Positions 44,383 through 53,181 of a stretch of DNA of 64,000 nt are shown in pieces; the first letter of the stretch is position 1, and each line of letters starts with the position of its first letter. The stretch comes from Thermodesulfovibrio sp. (GTDB lineage: Bacteria; Nitrospirota; Thermodesulfovibrionia; Thermodesulfovibrionales; Thermodesulfovibrionaceae). The notes below the pieces were generated by a model. That model saw nothing but the letters and a program-made list of their open reading frames with translations, was not told the origin of the DNA and did not search any database. A program made the position numbers and the translations under genes. Location: NCBI GenBank assembly GCA_025057595.1, contig JANXBK010000002.1:67693-131692 (forward strand). Reading direction: 5' to 3'.

Positions 44383-45464
44383 GAGAGCTCCTAAGTGAAG
44401 CACTGAAAAAAATTAACTCTGCTTCAGAAGCTTTAATAAAATACTATCAGCTTCTTGAGGATAAAGTAAAACTTCTTACTGAAGAAGTTGAGCAGAAGAA
44501 AAGACTTTTAAGTAGTATTATTGAAAGTATAGATATTGCTGTTGTTTTTTTTGACAGAGATGGTGTCATAAGATTAGTCAATAAAGCAGCAGAGGCTCTC
44601 TTTAAAATAAATGCTCAAGAAGTTATAGGAAAAAGAAAACTTCCTATTAAAATTGAAGACGAAAAAGTTTATCCTTTAAACTCGGAAAAAGGTTTTTATG
44701 CAATCCTATCAGAAACAGAAGTTTTTGATTTAGAGGGGAATAGAACTGGAAAAGTTTTTTTATGCAAGGATATAACAAGAATTAGAGAGCTTGAAGCAGA
44801 AAATGAGAGAAACAGAAGGCTTACAGCAATGGGCTCTCTTGTCACAAAAATAGCTCATGAAATAAGAAATCCTTTAGGAAGTATAGAACTTTTTGCAAAT
44901 ATGATTGCAGAAGATCTAAAAGACAGTATTTATGGTGAGTATGCAAGAAGAATTTCAACTTCTGTAAGAGTGTTAAGAAACACACTTGAAAATATGCTTA
45001 GTTTTACTAAGGGCATAAATCCAAAAAAAGAGTTATTCTGCCTAAATGATTTAATAATAGAGCTTAAAGAGGAGTTCAAAGAGTTCTTCAGTAAAGTAGG
45101 TGTTGAGATAAATCTCGATTTACAAGACAAGATAGAGGTATTTGCCGATTACTCCCTACTTAAACAGGCAATAGTAAACTTACTTGTTAATGCCTATCAG
45201 GCTATGCCAGAGGGAGGAGTAATTACTTTATCACTGACAAAAGACAATGATTATGCAAAAATTATAGTGAAAGATACAGGTTATGGAATTGACAAAGAAA
45301 TTATAGATAGAATATTTGAGCCCTTTTTTTCCACTAAAGACAAAGGCAGCGGTCTTGGTTTAAGTATTACACATAGTATAATATCAGCACATGAAGGGAA
45401 AATACAAGTAAGTAGCGAGCTCTATAAAGGCACAGAATTTGCTATTTTTATACCTCAGAGATGA
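44379..45464 (+). CDS. PAS sensor histidine kinase, FlrB/FleS-like
   Basis: A 361-residue soluble kinase. An N-terminal helix is followed by a PAS domain (about 44-135: IIESIDIAVVFFDRDGVIRLVN), then the phospho-acceptor H160 in KIAHEIRNPLGSIELFANMI. The ATPase domain has NLLVNAYQAMPEGG, DTGYGIDKE and GSGLGLSITHSI. No membrane segment is present. It is coupled by a four-base overlap to the response regulator at 45461, directly upstream of the flagellar genes, as FlrB/FleS is to FlrC/FleR. Confidence 0.88.
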   Translation: MRELLSEALKKINSASEALIKYYQLLEDKVKLLTEEVEQKKRLLSSIIESIDIAVVFFDRDGVIRLVNKAAEALFKINAQEVIGKRKLPIKIEDEKVYPLNSEKGFYAILSETEVFDLEGNRTGKVFLCKDITRIRELEAENERNRRLTAMGSLVTKIAHEIRNPLGSIELFANMIAEDLKDSIYGEYARRISTSVRVLRNTLENMLSFTKGINPKKELFCLNDLIIELKEEFKEFFSKVGVEINLDLQDKIEVFADYSLLKQAIVNLLVNAYQAMPEGGVITLSLTKDNDYAKIIVKDTGYGIDKEIIDRIFEPFFSTKDKGSGLGLSITHSIISAHEGKIQVSSELYKGTEFAIFIPQR

Positions 45465-46729
45465 AATCTGTTTTAATCATAGATGATGATCCTGACATGG
45501 GTTTTGCCTTAAAAGAGGCGATTGGACGTCTGGGTTTTAACGCAAACTATTTAAGAGACCCTGTTAAGGCATTTTCAGAGGTAAATCTTAACAACTACTC
45601 TCTTATAATAACTGATGTGAAAATGCCTAAAATGAATGGAATTGAGCTAATTTCAGAAATTAGAAAAAAAGGTATTTTTATACCTGTAATTGTAATTACT
45701 GGTTATGGAAACATTGAGGATGCTGTAAAAGCAATGAAGCTTGGAGCTATTGATTATATAATAAAGCCCTTTTCAATAGATGCTTTAAAATCTCTTATCC
45801 AGAGAGTTATTCCTGAAGAAGAAGAAATTGTGGCTGAATCACCTCAAATGAGAAGAATTCTTCAAATTGCTAAGGAGGTTGCAAAAACTGATGTAACAGT
45901 TTTACTTACAGGTGAAAGTGGAGTTGGTAAAGAAGTTATAGCAAGATATATACATAAATGTAGTCCGAGAGCTAATAAGCCATTTGTTGCCATAAATTGT
46001 GCAGCCATCACTGAAACTCTTCTTGAAGCTGAACTCTTTGGATACGAAAAAGGAGCCTTTACAGGCGCAACAGAGAGAAAACCAGGAAAATTTGAGGTTG
46101 CCAATCAAGGAACAATTCTTCTTGATGAGATAAGTGAGATGTCACTTAAACTTCAGCCAAAACTTTTAAGAGTTATACAAGAAAGAGAAGTCGACAGATT
46201 GGGAGGAATAAAACCTATCTCAGTTGATGTAAGAATTATAGCGACTACAAATAAAGATTTATATGAGGAAGTTAAAAGAGGTAATTTTAGAGAAGATCTA
46301 TTTTACAGAATAAATGTATTTCCAATTAAAATTCCTCCACTCAGAGAAAGACCTGAAGATATAATTCCTTTTGCTGAATTCTTTCTAAAAAGACTCTCAA
46401 ATAAGTTATCAAGAGATTTTATTCTCACTGAAGAAATGAAAAGAGAGCTTCTTAGAAAAAGTTGGCCTGGCAATGTAAGAGAGCTTGAAAACTATATTTA
46501 CAGGGCTGCTGTGCTAAGCCATAACGGAGAGATTAAACCTATTGCTGATGAAGTTTTTCAGCAGGAAATTAATATCAAAAAAGGAAAACTAAGAGAGACA
46601 GAAAAAGAACTAATCATAGATACTCTTAAAAAAACAAATGGAAATAGAACAAAAGCAGCAAAAATTCTTGGAATAAGTGTAAGAACTCTCAGAAATAAAC
46701 TTAAGGAGTATGGATTAAAGAATATTTAA
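45461..46729 (+). CDS. Sigma-54 response regulator, FlrC/FleR-like
   Basis: A 422-residue NtrC-family regulator. The receiver domain has acidic residues D8-D10 and the phospho-acceptor D52 (ITDVKMPKMNG). The AAA+ core has [19 protein letters not shown] (sigma-54 loop) and GTILLDEISEM. A Fis-type helix-turn-helix closes the protein (NRTKAAKILGISVRTLRNKLK). It is paired with the histidine kinase upstream and stands 34 bases before flgB, so it most likely activates sigma-54 promoters of basal-body and hook genes. Confidence 0.9.
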   Translation: MKSVLIIDDDPDMGFALKEAIGRLGFNANYLRDPVKAFSEVNLNNYSLIITDVKMPKMNGIELISEIRKKGIFIPVIVITGYGNIEDAVKAMKLGAIDYIIKPFSIDALKSLIQRVIPEEEEIVAESPQMRRILQIAKEVAKTDVTVLLTGESGVGKEVIARYIHKCSPRANKPFVAINCAAITETLLEAELFGYEKGAFTGATERKPGKFEVANQGTILLDEISEMSLKLQPKLLRVIQEREVDRLGGIKPISVDVRIIATTNKDLYEEVKRGNFREDLFYRINVFPIKIPPLRERPEDIIPFAEFFLKRLSNKLSRDFILTEEMKRELLRKSWPGNVRELENYIYRAAVLSHNGEIKPIADEVFQQEINIKKGKLRETEKELIIDTLKKTNGNRTKAAKILGISVRTLRNKLKEYGLKNI

Positions 46730-46730
46730 A

Positions 46731-46746
46731 TGGCATGAATTTTGTT
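46731..46746 (+). promoter_or_regulatory. Sigma-54-like promoter upstream of flgB
   Basis: TGGCATGAATTTTGTT matches the -24/-12 pattern TGGCAYR-N4-TTGCW at nearly every position, except that -12 reads GT instead of GC. Its location between an NtrC-type regulator and the flagellar operon is what one would expect. However, the implied start (about 46757) lies just after the ribosome site GAGGA (46752-46756), which is awkward for flgB translation. Confidence 0.45.
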
Positions 46747-46763
46747 TACTCAGAGGATCAGTT

Positions 46764-47102
46764 ATGGATAAATCGTTAAAAATTCTTGAAAAAATTATGG
46801 ATTTATGTGCCTATAGGCAAAAAATTCTTGCCTCAAATATAGCTAACTCTGACACTCCAAACTATAAGGCACGGGATATAGATTTTAGAAATGAATTAAA
46901 AAGAATTCTTGAACAGGGAAATCCAATCTATGAGGTTATAGAAGCTCCTACAACTATGCCTAATAGAGATGGAAATACTGTAAATGTTGAGGTTGAGATG
47001 ACAAAACTTACTGAAACACTTCTTCTTTACAATACAGCAACACAGTTAATTTCAACAAAAATAAGAATCCTTAAAGATGTAGTAAGAGGAGGTAGTAGAT
47101 GA
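46764..47102 (+). CDS. flgB: Flagellar basal-body rod protein FlgB
   Basis: A proximal rod subunit of 112 residues. The conserved segment RQKILASNIANSDTPNYKARDIDF is diagnostic. It is the first gene of the flgB-flgC-fliE-fliF-fliG-fliH-fliI-fliJ cluster and overlaps flgC by four bases. A short purine run (GAGGA) precedes the ATG. Confidence 0.95.
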   Translation: MDKSLKILEKIMDLCAYRQKILASNIANSDTPNYKARDIDFRNELKRILEQGNPIYEVIEAPTTMPNRDGNTVNVEVEMTKLTETLLLYNTATQLISTKIRILKDVVRGGSR

Positions 47103-47506
47103 AGGATCTTTTCTTACCTCTTAAAGTCTCTGCAACAGCTCTTGAAGCTCAAAAGATAAGACTTAATGTGATCGCATCAAACATAGCAAATATAAACTCA
47201 ACAAAAACACCTGAAGGTGGTCCCTACAGAAGAAAAGACGTTTTATTTATAACCTATATCTATGATCAGATATCACAAGGAGTAGATGTACTAAAAATAG
47301 TTGAAGATCAAAGACCTTTTAGGATTGTTTATGATCCTTCTCATCCAGATGCAGACAAAAACGGTTATGTAAAATACCCTAATGTTAATCCAATGGAGGA
47401 GATGATTAATCTTATTTCAGCTTCCCGTGCCTATGAAGCAAACTTAACAATGATAAATTCCTATAAAGAGATGTTTACAAGAGCACTTGATTTATTAAGA
47501 GTTTAG
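47099..47506 (+). CDS. flgC: Flagellar basal-body rod protein FlgC
   Basis: A proximal rod component of 135 residues. The N-terminus has the rod/hook signature (ALEAQKIRLNVIASNIANINSTKTPEGGPY), and the C-terminus has MEEMINLISASRAYEANLTMINSYK. Both ends are standard, and the middle is short as in FlgC. Overlaps flgB by four bases; fliE follows after nine. Confidence 0.95.
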   Translation: MKDLFLPLKVSATALEAQKIRLNVIASNIANINSTKTPEGGPYRRKDVLFITYIYDQISQGVDVLKIVEDQRPFRIVYDPSHPDADKNGYVKYPNVNPMEEMINLISASRAYEANLTMINSYKEMFTRALDLLRV

Positions 47507-47515
47507 GAGGTAACA

Positions 47516-47809
47516 GTGACAGAAATAAAAAATATAAGCGAACTTTTAAGTAAAACAATAAATGAATTAGGCAAATTAGAAGAAACACAGAAGGAGTCTT
47601 TTGAAAAAATTCTTAAAGAAGCAATAAAAGAGGCATCTGAGGTGGAAAAGGAGGCTCAAAAAGCAATAGAAGATTTTGTTCGTGGTGAAATAAATATACA
47701 TCAGGTTGTTTTGGCAATGCAAAAAGCAGATTTGACTCTTCAGACATTAATTCAGGTCAGAAATAAGGTTATCGCAGCTTATGAAGAGATATCAAGAATG
47801 CAAATTTAA
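47516..47809 (+). CDS. fliE: Flagellar hook-basal body protein FliE
   Basis: The MS-ring to rod junction protein, 97 residues. The C-terminal segment FVRGEINIHQVVLAMQKADLTLQTLIQVRNK matches the FliE core at this position. It starts with GTG behind a good GGAGG ribosome site. It fits between flgC and fliF as in most flagellar operons. Confidence 0.92.
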   Translation: MTEIKNISELLSKTINELGKLEETQKESFEKILKEAIKEASEVEKEAQKAIEDFVRGEINIHQVVLAMQKADLTLQTLIQVRNKVIAAYEEISRMQI

Positions 47810-47814
47810 AAGTT

Positions 47815-49317
47815 ATGGCATTAGTTGATAGAGCTAGATTAATATTTGAAGGCTTTAAAAATCTACCCATAAGTAAAAAATTAGCATTCGGTGCAGTTTT
47901 AGTCTTGGTTGTTGCCTTCATAATTACTATGTTGATTTGGCTTCAAAAACAGGATTATCAAGTTCTCTACAGTAATCTTTCCGCAGAGGATGCTGGTAAT
48001 GTTATAAATAAACTGAAAGAAAAGAAAATTCCTTATCAAGTAAAAGACAATACGATATATGTACCCTCTAACAAAGTTCACGAATTAAGACTTGAACTTG
48101 CAGCACAGGGAATTCCTTCAGGAGGTGTTGGCTTTGAAATCTTTGATAAATCTCAAATTGGATTAACAGAGTTTTCTCAAAGAGTAAACTATATTAGAGC
48201 TCTACAAGGTGAGCTTGCAAGAACTATAAAACAAATTCAAGCAGTAGATCAAGCAAGAGTTCATATAGCGATTCCTGAAAAAACTATCTTTGCTGAAAAA
48301 GAAGAGTATCCTACAGCGAGTGTTGTTTTAAAGCTTAAACCTGGTAGATCTCTTACGAATGAACAAGTAGCAAGTATTGTGCATCTTGTTTCAAGTAGTG
48401 TAGAAGGACTTTCTCCTAAAAATGTAACTGTTATTGACCAGTATGGAAATCTCCTTACGGCTCCCAAAGATTTAAAGGAGTTTGTAGATGCTTCTCAGAT
48501 TGAGTATAAAAAATCAGTTGAAAAGGCCTATGAAAAAAATATCCAAAGCATGCTTGAAAATATAGTAGGCAAAGGAAAAGCAATTGTAAGAGTTTCAGCA
48601 GATATAGACTTTTCAAAGGTAGAAAAACTTGAGGAAAGATTTGATCCTGACATTGTTGCAATAAAAAGCGAACAACGTCTTCAAGAGAAAACCACAACTC
48701 CTCAACCTGGGGGTATTCCAGGAGTTCTCTCAAATCTACCAGGACAACCCCAGAGTGGTCAACTTCAAATTGGGCAATCTCAGAGACAGCAAGAAAACAT
48801 TCATTATGAAGTAAGTAAAACTATAAGCAAGATTCTTCAAAGTGCAGGACAAATAAAAAGAGTCTCTGTTGCTGTGCTTGTTGATGGTATCTATAAAGAA
48901 GAGAAAGGTAAAAAAATCTATACACCAAGAAGTGATGAAGAGATTAAAAAGTACACCGAGCTTGTTCAAGCAGCTATCGGGTATAATAAAGAAAGAGGTG
49001 ATCAGGTGATAGTGCAAAGTATTCCTTTTGAAGTTATTCCTGAAGAAAAACCTCCTGTTGACTATATAGGTATACTAAAAACTCTATTAAAGTATATTGT
49101 TCCACTCATTATAGCAGTTTTACTTATTCTCTTTGTTATCAAACCTCTAATTGAACTTTTAAAAAGACCTGCTCCAGAGAGAGTAAGAAAGGAGATAGTT
49201 ATCTCAGAAGAGTTACCTCCACCTCCGAAAAAAGATTTAAAAGAAGAGATTAAAGATATTGTTAGAGCTAATCCCAAAAAAGCGGTTTCAATTCTTAGAG
49301 AGTGGATGGCAGAGTGA
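47815..49317 (+). CDS. fliF: Flagellar MS-ring protein FliF
   Basis: A 500-residue inner-membrane ring protein. Two membrane helices lie at about 23-43 and 422-442. Between them are ring-building motifs (YQVLYSNLSAEDAGNVINKL, RVNYIRALQGELARTI, PASVVLKLKPG-like) and the variable region near 290-330. The C-terminal cytoplasmic tail (KDIVRANPKKAVSILREWM) is the FliG-binding peptide. fliG starts five bases after the stop. Confidence 0.95.
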   Translation: MALVDRARLIFEGFKNLPISKKLAFGAVLVLVVAFIITMLIWLQKQDYQVLYSNLSAEDAGNVINKLKEKKIPYQVKDNTIYVPSNKVHELRLELAAQGIPSGGVGFEIFDKSQIGLTEFSQRVNYIRALQGELARTIKQIQAVDQARVHIAIPEKTIFAEKEEYPTASVVLKLKPGRSLTNEQVASIVHLVSSSVEGLSPKNVTVIDQYGNLLTAPKDLKEFVDASQIEYKKSVEKAYEKNIQSMLENIVGKGKAIVRVSADIDFSKVEKLEERFDPDIVAIKSEQRLQEKTTTPQPGGIPGVLSNLPGQPQSGQLQIGQSQRQQENIHYEVSKTISKILQSAGQIKRVSVAVLVDGIYKEEKGKKIYTPRSDEEIKKYTELVQAAIGYNKERGDQVIVQSIPFEVIPEEKPPVDYIGILKTLLKYIVPLIIAVLLILFVIKPLIELLKRPAPERVRKEIVISEELPPPPKKDLKEEIKDIVRANPKKAVSILREWMAE

Positions 49318-49321
49318 AAAA

Positions 49322-50302
49322 ATGAGAAAGTTTTCAGGGATTGAAAAAGTAGCAGCTTTTTTATCTATAGTAGGAGAGGAGATAGCAACAGAGTTATTAA
49401 AACATTTTGATCCTATAGAGCTTGCAAGAATAATACCTATGATGTCAAGAATTAAGCTTACTCCAGAGGAAGCAGAAGCAATACTTAAAGAGTTTTCGGA
49501 AAAAATAGGAAATATACCTGTAGTGGTAGATGAGGAATATATAAAAACAATTCTTACTAAAGCTTTTGGTGAAGAGCAGGCAACTAAACTGATAAGCAAA
49601 ATTGAAAGCGGAGCGTCTGCTTTTGATGTATTAAGATGGCTTGATCCGATAGCAATTGCTAATATGCTTCAAAGAGAGCATCCTCAAACTATTGCTATAG
49701 TTTTAGCACACCTTGAGCCAACACAAGCAGCAGAAGTTTTAGGTAGATTCCCAGAACAACTGAAAGTAGAGATATCTCACAGAATAGCACATCTTGATCA
49801 AATCTCTCCAGCAGTTCTTTCTGAGCTTGAAGATGTGCTTCAAAGTCAGCTTCGTAGCTATACTCAATCAAGAAGAATAGGAGGAATCAAAACTGTTGCT
49901 GAAATTCTTAATCAGATGGATAGAACTTCTGAGGAGCTTATACTTAAAAACATTGAAGAAAAAGATCCTGTATTAGCTGAAGAAATTAGAAAACTCATGT
50001 TTACCTTTGAGGATCTGCTCTATGTTGATGACAAGGGAATTCAAATAATTCTTAAGGAAATCTCATCGGATGATCTTGCCTTAGCATTGAAGATGGCCTC
50101 TGAAGAACTTAAAGAGAAGATATTTAAAAACATGTCAAGTAGAGCAGTTGAGATACTTAAAGAAGAGATGGAAACAAAAGGTCCTGTAAGAGTATCAGAT
50201 GTGGAGAGAGCCCAAATGAATATAGTAAGAGTTGCAAGAAGACTTGAAGAGGAAGGAAAAATAATAGTTGGAAAAAGAGGTGGTGAAGCACTTGTTACCT
50301 GA
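49322..50302 (+). CDS. fliG: Flagellar motor switch protein FliG
   Basis: A rotor protein at the MS-ring/C-ring interface, interacting with the stator. The start at 49322 (MRKFSGIEKVAAFLSIVGEE) fits the family; the open frame upstream is inside fliF. Middle-domain EHPQTIAIVLAHLEPTQAAEVL and the C-terminal motor domain (FTFEDLLYVDDKGIQIILKEI, with charged residues that contact the stator) are intact. The length is 326. Confidence 0.95.
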   Translation: MRKFSGIEKVAAFLSIVGEEIATELLKHFDPIELARIIPMMSRIKLTPEEAEAILKEFSEKIGNIPVVVDEEYIKTILTKAFGEEQATKLISKIESGASAFDVLRWLDPIAIANMLQREHPQTIAIVLAHLEPTQAAEVLGRFPEQLKVEISHRIAHLDQISPAVLSELEDVLQSQLRSYTQSRRIGGIKTVAEILNQMDRTSEELILKNIEEKDPVLAEEIRKLMFTFEDLLYVDDKGIQIILKEISSDDLALALKMASEELKEKIFKNMSSRAVEILKEEMETKGPVRVSDVERAQMNIVRVARRLEEEGKIIVGKRGGEALVT

Positions 50303-50939
50303 GAATATCAGACCCTACATACCTCTTTCTTTTGATGAAACATTAAAATATTCTAATGAGGCAGGTATTGAAGAGAAAGCCTATAGGGAAGGCTTTAATT
50401 TTGGAAAACAAAAGGGGTATGAGGAGGGATACAGCAGAGGTTATGAAGAGGGTATAAAAAAGGGATACTCTGAGGGGTTTAAAAATGCCGAAATTGAAAT
50501 AAAACAAAAAATTAATCAGTTAGAAGGTATTATTCAAATTTTACTTAACCTAATAGATGAACTCAAAAGCTTCAAAGAAAAAGAGTTTAGGAAAAATTTC
50601 CCTCAAATACTTAATTTTGCCTTAAAAATAGCAGAAAAAGTAGTCTTATCTAAGATTTTCCTTGATAGAGATACTATACTACCAATAATCAAGGAGATAC
50701 TGCAAACTTTACCTTTACAGGAGGAAAAAATATTAATAAAACTTAATCCAGAAGACTACATCGTAGTCTTAGAAAATTTAGAAAATTTTGGTATTAATAA
50801 AAATAATCTTTCTTTAGAGCCCTCAGACTCAATTGAGAAAGGAGGATATCTAATAGAGACAAAAACTCAATATATTGAATCAACAATTCAAGATAGGCTT
50901 AAGGAGATTGAGAATGCACTCAATTCCCTCTTTACTTGA
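50268..50939 (+). CDS. fliH: Flagellar assembly protein FliH
   Basis: A stator-like regulator of the export ATPase FliI. The N-terminal half has the glycine-spaced GxxxG repeats of FliH (EGFNFGKQKGYEEGYSRGYE, continuing as EGIKKGYSEGF), then a coiled coil and the conserved C-terminal domain (KIAEKVVLSKIFLDRDTIL). The start is uncertain: TTG at 50268 has AGGAAGGA upstream, while GTGs at 50280 and 50283 also fit. The end overlaps fliI by 26 bases. Confidence 0.88.
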   Translation: MEKEVVKHLLPENIRPYIPLSFDETLKYSNEAGIEEKAYREGFNFGKQKGYEEGYSRGYEEGIKKGYSEGFKNAEIEIKQKINQLEGIIQILLNLIDELKSFKEKEFRKNFPQILNFALKIAEKVVLSKIFLDRDTILPIIKEILQTLPLQEEKILIKLNPEDYIVVLENLENFGINKNNLSLEPSDSIEKGGYLIETKTQYIESTIQDRLKEIENALNSLFT

Positions 50940-52230
50940 TAAGGCCACTGAAGTATTAAGTAAAGTTAACGGTTTTAGAGTTTACGGAAAAGTCACAAAA
51001 GCAGTTGGACTTATTGTTGAAGCAGTAGGATTAAGTGCAAGTATTGGTGACATCTGTGAAATAAAAACAGAGGAGAATACAATAGAAGCAGAAGTCGTAG
51101 GATTTAAAAATGGTGCTATTCTACTTTCACCTTTAGGAGAAATATATGGTATTAGACCAGGAGATAGGGTTTATATTAAGGGAAAACAAAGCTATATATT
51201 TGTTAGTGAAGAAATTCTTGGAAGAGTAATTGATGGGTTAGGAAATCCTATTGATGGTGGGGAACCTATACGTGGAAAGCCTTATCCGATATATAAAGAA
51301 GCTATAAATCCCCTTAAAAGAGAAATAATAAACGAACCTATCGATTTAGGAATTAAAGCAATTAATGCTCTTCTTACCTGTGCTAAGGGACAAAAACTTG
51401 GAATAATGTCAGGAAGCGGAGTTGGTAAAAGTGTTCTTCTCGGTATGATTGCTAGATTCACCTCCGCAGATATAAATGTGATAGCTCTTATTGGTGAAAG
51501 AGGTAGAGAAGTAAGAGAGTTCATTGAAAAAGACTTAGGAGAAGACGGGCTTAAAAAATCCGTAGTTGTTGTATCCACATCAGATACTCCCGCACTTGCA
51601 AGAATTCGTGGTGCTTTTGTTGCAACTGCTATTGCAGAGTATTTTAGAGAAAAGGGTAAAGATGTTTTACTTCTTATGGATTCTTTAACTCGTTTTGCAA
51701 TGGCACAAAGAGAAATAGGGCTTGCAGCTGGTGAGCCTCCGACAATGAAGGGCTATCCTCCAAGTGTCTTTAAGCTTATGCCAAAACTGCTTGAAAGAGT
51801 TGGAAAAACAAAAGATGGAGGTTCAATAACAGGAATATACACAGTCTTAGTAGAAAGTGATGATCTTACAGATCCTGTAGCAGATGCGGCAAGAGCCATT
51901 CTTGATGGACATATCGTTCTTTCAAGAGATCTTGCTAATTTGAATCATTATCCTGCAATTGATCCCCTTAAAAGTGTTAGTAGACTCATGAAGGATGTAG
52001 TTGACAGAAATCATTTAAAGTATGCTACTAAACTTCTTGATATTATAGCTACTTATTCAAAATATGAAGACATCATAAAGATTGGAGCTTACAAAGAAGG
52101 AACAAATGCTGAACTTGACAGAGCAATCGGTATGATGGGAAAAATTTATGCCTTCTTAAGACAAGATATTAATGAAAAAGCTAATTTTGAAGAAAGCTTG
52201 AAGTCTCTTGTTAATCTATTTGAATCATGA
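50914..52230 (+). CDS. fliI: Flagellar export ATPase FliI
   Basis: The type III export ATPase, F1-beta-like. Walker A SGSGVGKSVLLGMIARF, then ALIGERGREVREFIE, Walker B LLLMDSLTRFAMAQREIGLA and the GEPPTMKGYPPSVF loop. I choose the ATG at 50914 because AAGGAG precedes it; 438 residues is the normal size. The frame extends back to 50875 without support. fliJ starts within its stop region. Confidence 0.95.
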   Translation: MHSIPSLLDKATEVLSKVNGFRVYGKVTKAVGLIVEAVGLSASIGDICEIKTEENTIEAEVVGFKNGAILLSPLGEIYGIRPGDRVYIKGKQSYIFVSEEILGRVIDGLGNPIDGGEPIRGKPYPIYKEAINPLKREIINEPIDLGIKAINALLTCAKGQKLGIMSGSGVGKSVLLGMIARFTSADINVIALIGERGREVREFIEKDLGEDGLKKSVVVVSTSDTPALARIRGAFVATAIAEYFREKGKDVLLLMDSLTRFAMAQREIGLAAGEPPTMKGYPPSVFKLMPKLLERVGKTKDGGSITGIYTVLVESDDLTDPVADAARAILDGHIVLSRDLANLNHYPAIDPLKSVSRLMKDVVDRNHLKYATKLLDIIATYSKYEDIIKIGAYKEGTNAELDRAIGMMGKIYAFLRQDINEKANFEESLKSLVNLFES

Positions 52231-52646
52231 AGATAAATACTTTAGCGATGATACATAAAATTAAACAGTGGGAGGAGGAGATAAAAAGAGAGAGATTTCT
52301 TCAAATTTTAGCTGAGATGCGAAAAATCGAGACTTACTTAAATGAGCTTGAATTAAGATTTAAGAATAATAAGTTTGAATTTTTATACTCGTCTGAGCAA
52401 CTAAAGAGTATATTCTATGAAATAGAGTATACTGCTGGTATGCTTAAAGAAGCAAAAAAAACACTTAATGAGCTTTCATTGGAGGTAGAAAAAAATAGAA
52501 TTGACTACGAGGAAGCCTACATAGAAAGAAAGAAAACTGAGCAGCTTTTAGAAAAACTACTTGAAAATCTAAAGCTACAGAGAGAAAAACTTGAAGAAAG
52601 GCTCATCTTAGAAAACTTTATAAACTTCTTAGAAAAACAGAAATGA
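52227..52646 (+). CDS. fliJ: Flagellar export protein FliJ
   Basis: A 139-residue, nearly all-helical coiled-coil protein, charged and without membrane segments, in the fliI-fliJ position. The FliJ family is recognised mainly by this coiled coil (segments such as IEYTAGMLKEAKKTLNEL). FliJ acts as the central stalk of the FliI ring. It overlaps both neighbours by four bases. Confidence 0.8.
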   Translation: MKINTLAMIHKIKQWEEEIKRERFLQILAEMRKIETYLNELELRFKNNKFEFLYSSEQLKSIFYEIEYTAGMLKEAKKTLNELSLEVEKNRIDYEEAYIERKKTEQLLEKLLENLKLQREKLEERLILENFINFLEKQK

Positions 52647-53095
52647 TAAAGAAAACTGTTTTCTTTTCAATATTAATCCTTATAGTTGGGCTTGCTGCAG
52701 GTACTTTAATCGGTCAGCAAGGCTCTGTAAAACACTCCCTCACAATTGAGGAGGAAAGATTAAAAATTCTAAAAGAAGACATAGAAAAGAGAACTGAAGA
52801 GTTAAAAAAGCTTAAGGAGGAAGTTGATTTAAAAATAAAAGAACAACAAGCCATCAAAGAACAACTTGAGAAAGCTAAACAGGAGAACTATCAGAAGCTT
52901 GCAAAGATTTATGAATCTATGCCTCCAGAGGAAGCAGCTTTAAGAATTGAAAGGCTTGATGAAGAAACAGCTGTGCTGCTTCTTCTTGCTATAAAACCTC
53001 GTCAAGCTGGCAAAATCCTGGCTAATATGAATCCTGAAAAAGCTGCATCTCTTTCAAAAAAAATAGTCTCAATAAAGGAAAAGACATCCAAGTAG
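52643..53095 (+). CDS. MotE-like protein with MgtE N-terminal-type domain
   Basis: A 150-residue protein with an N-terminal membrane helix (about 5-22), a coiled coil (about 35-85) and a small helical domain of the MgtE intracellular-N type (about 90-145: ESMPPEEAALRIERLDEETAVL, ILANMNPEKAASLSKKI). This is the architecture of MotE, the periplasmic chaperone of MotC known from alphaproteobacteria, and of similar genes placed after fliJ elsewhere. Function here is inferred. A terminator-like hairpin overlaps its stop codon. Confidence 0.75.
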   Translation: MIKKTVFFSILILIVGLAAGTLIGQQGSVKHSLTIEEERLKILKEDIEKRTEELKKLKEEVDLKIKEQQAIKEQLEKAKQENYQKLAKIYESMPPEEAALRIERLDEETAVLLLLAIKPRQAGKILANMNPEKAASLSKKIVSIKEKTSK

Positions 53096-53122
53096 GAAAA
53101 ACTTTCCCTACCTATATTTTTT
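53092..53122 (+). terminator. Terminator after the MotE-like gene
   Basis: GTAGG plus AAA (53092-53099) can pair with TTTCCCTAC (53103-53111) with a one-base bulge, and is followed by CTATATTTTTTAA. It ends the flgB-motE unit inside the flagellar cluster. The gap 53096-53181 then holds a promoter-like box for fliK. Confidence 0.55.
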
Positions 53123-53153
53123 AAAGTATTTGAGTTCTAAAAGATTTAATTTG

Positions 53154-53172
53154 TGGTATAGAATTTGATAAT
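53154..53172 (+). promoter_or_regulatory. Candidate promoter of the fliK-flgD-flgE unit
   Basis: TGGTATAGAATTTGAT fits the sigma-54 pattern TGGYAYR-N4-TTG but lacks the -12 C. The same bases also read as an extended -10 (TGGTATAGA) for sigma-70, and GATAAT at 53167 is a third option. All readings place the start within about 13 bases of the fliK ATG, which has no ribosome site. The class of promoter is unresolved. Confidence 0.35.
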
Positions 53173-53181
53173 CCTTAAGAC

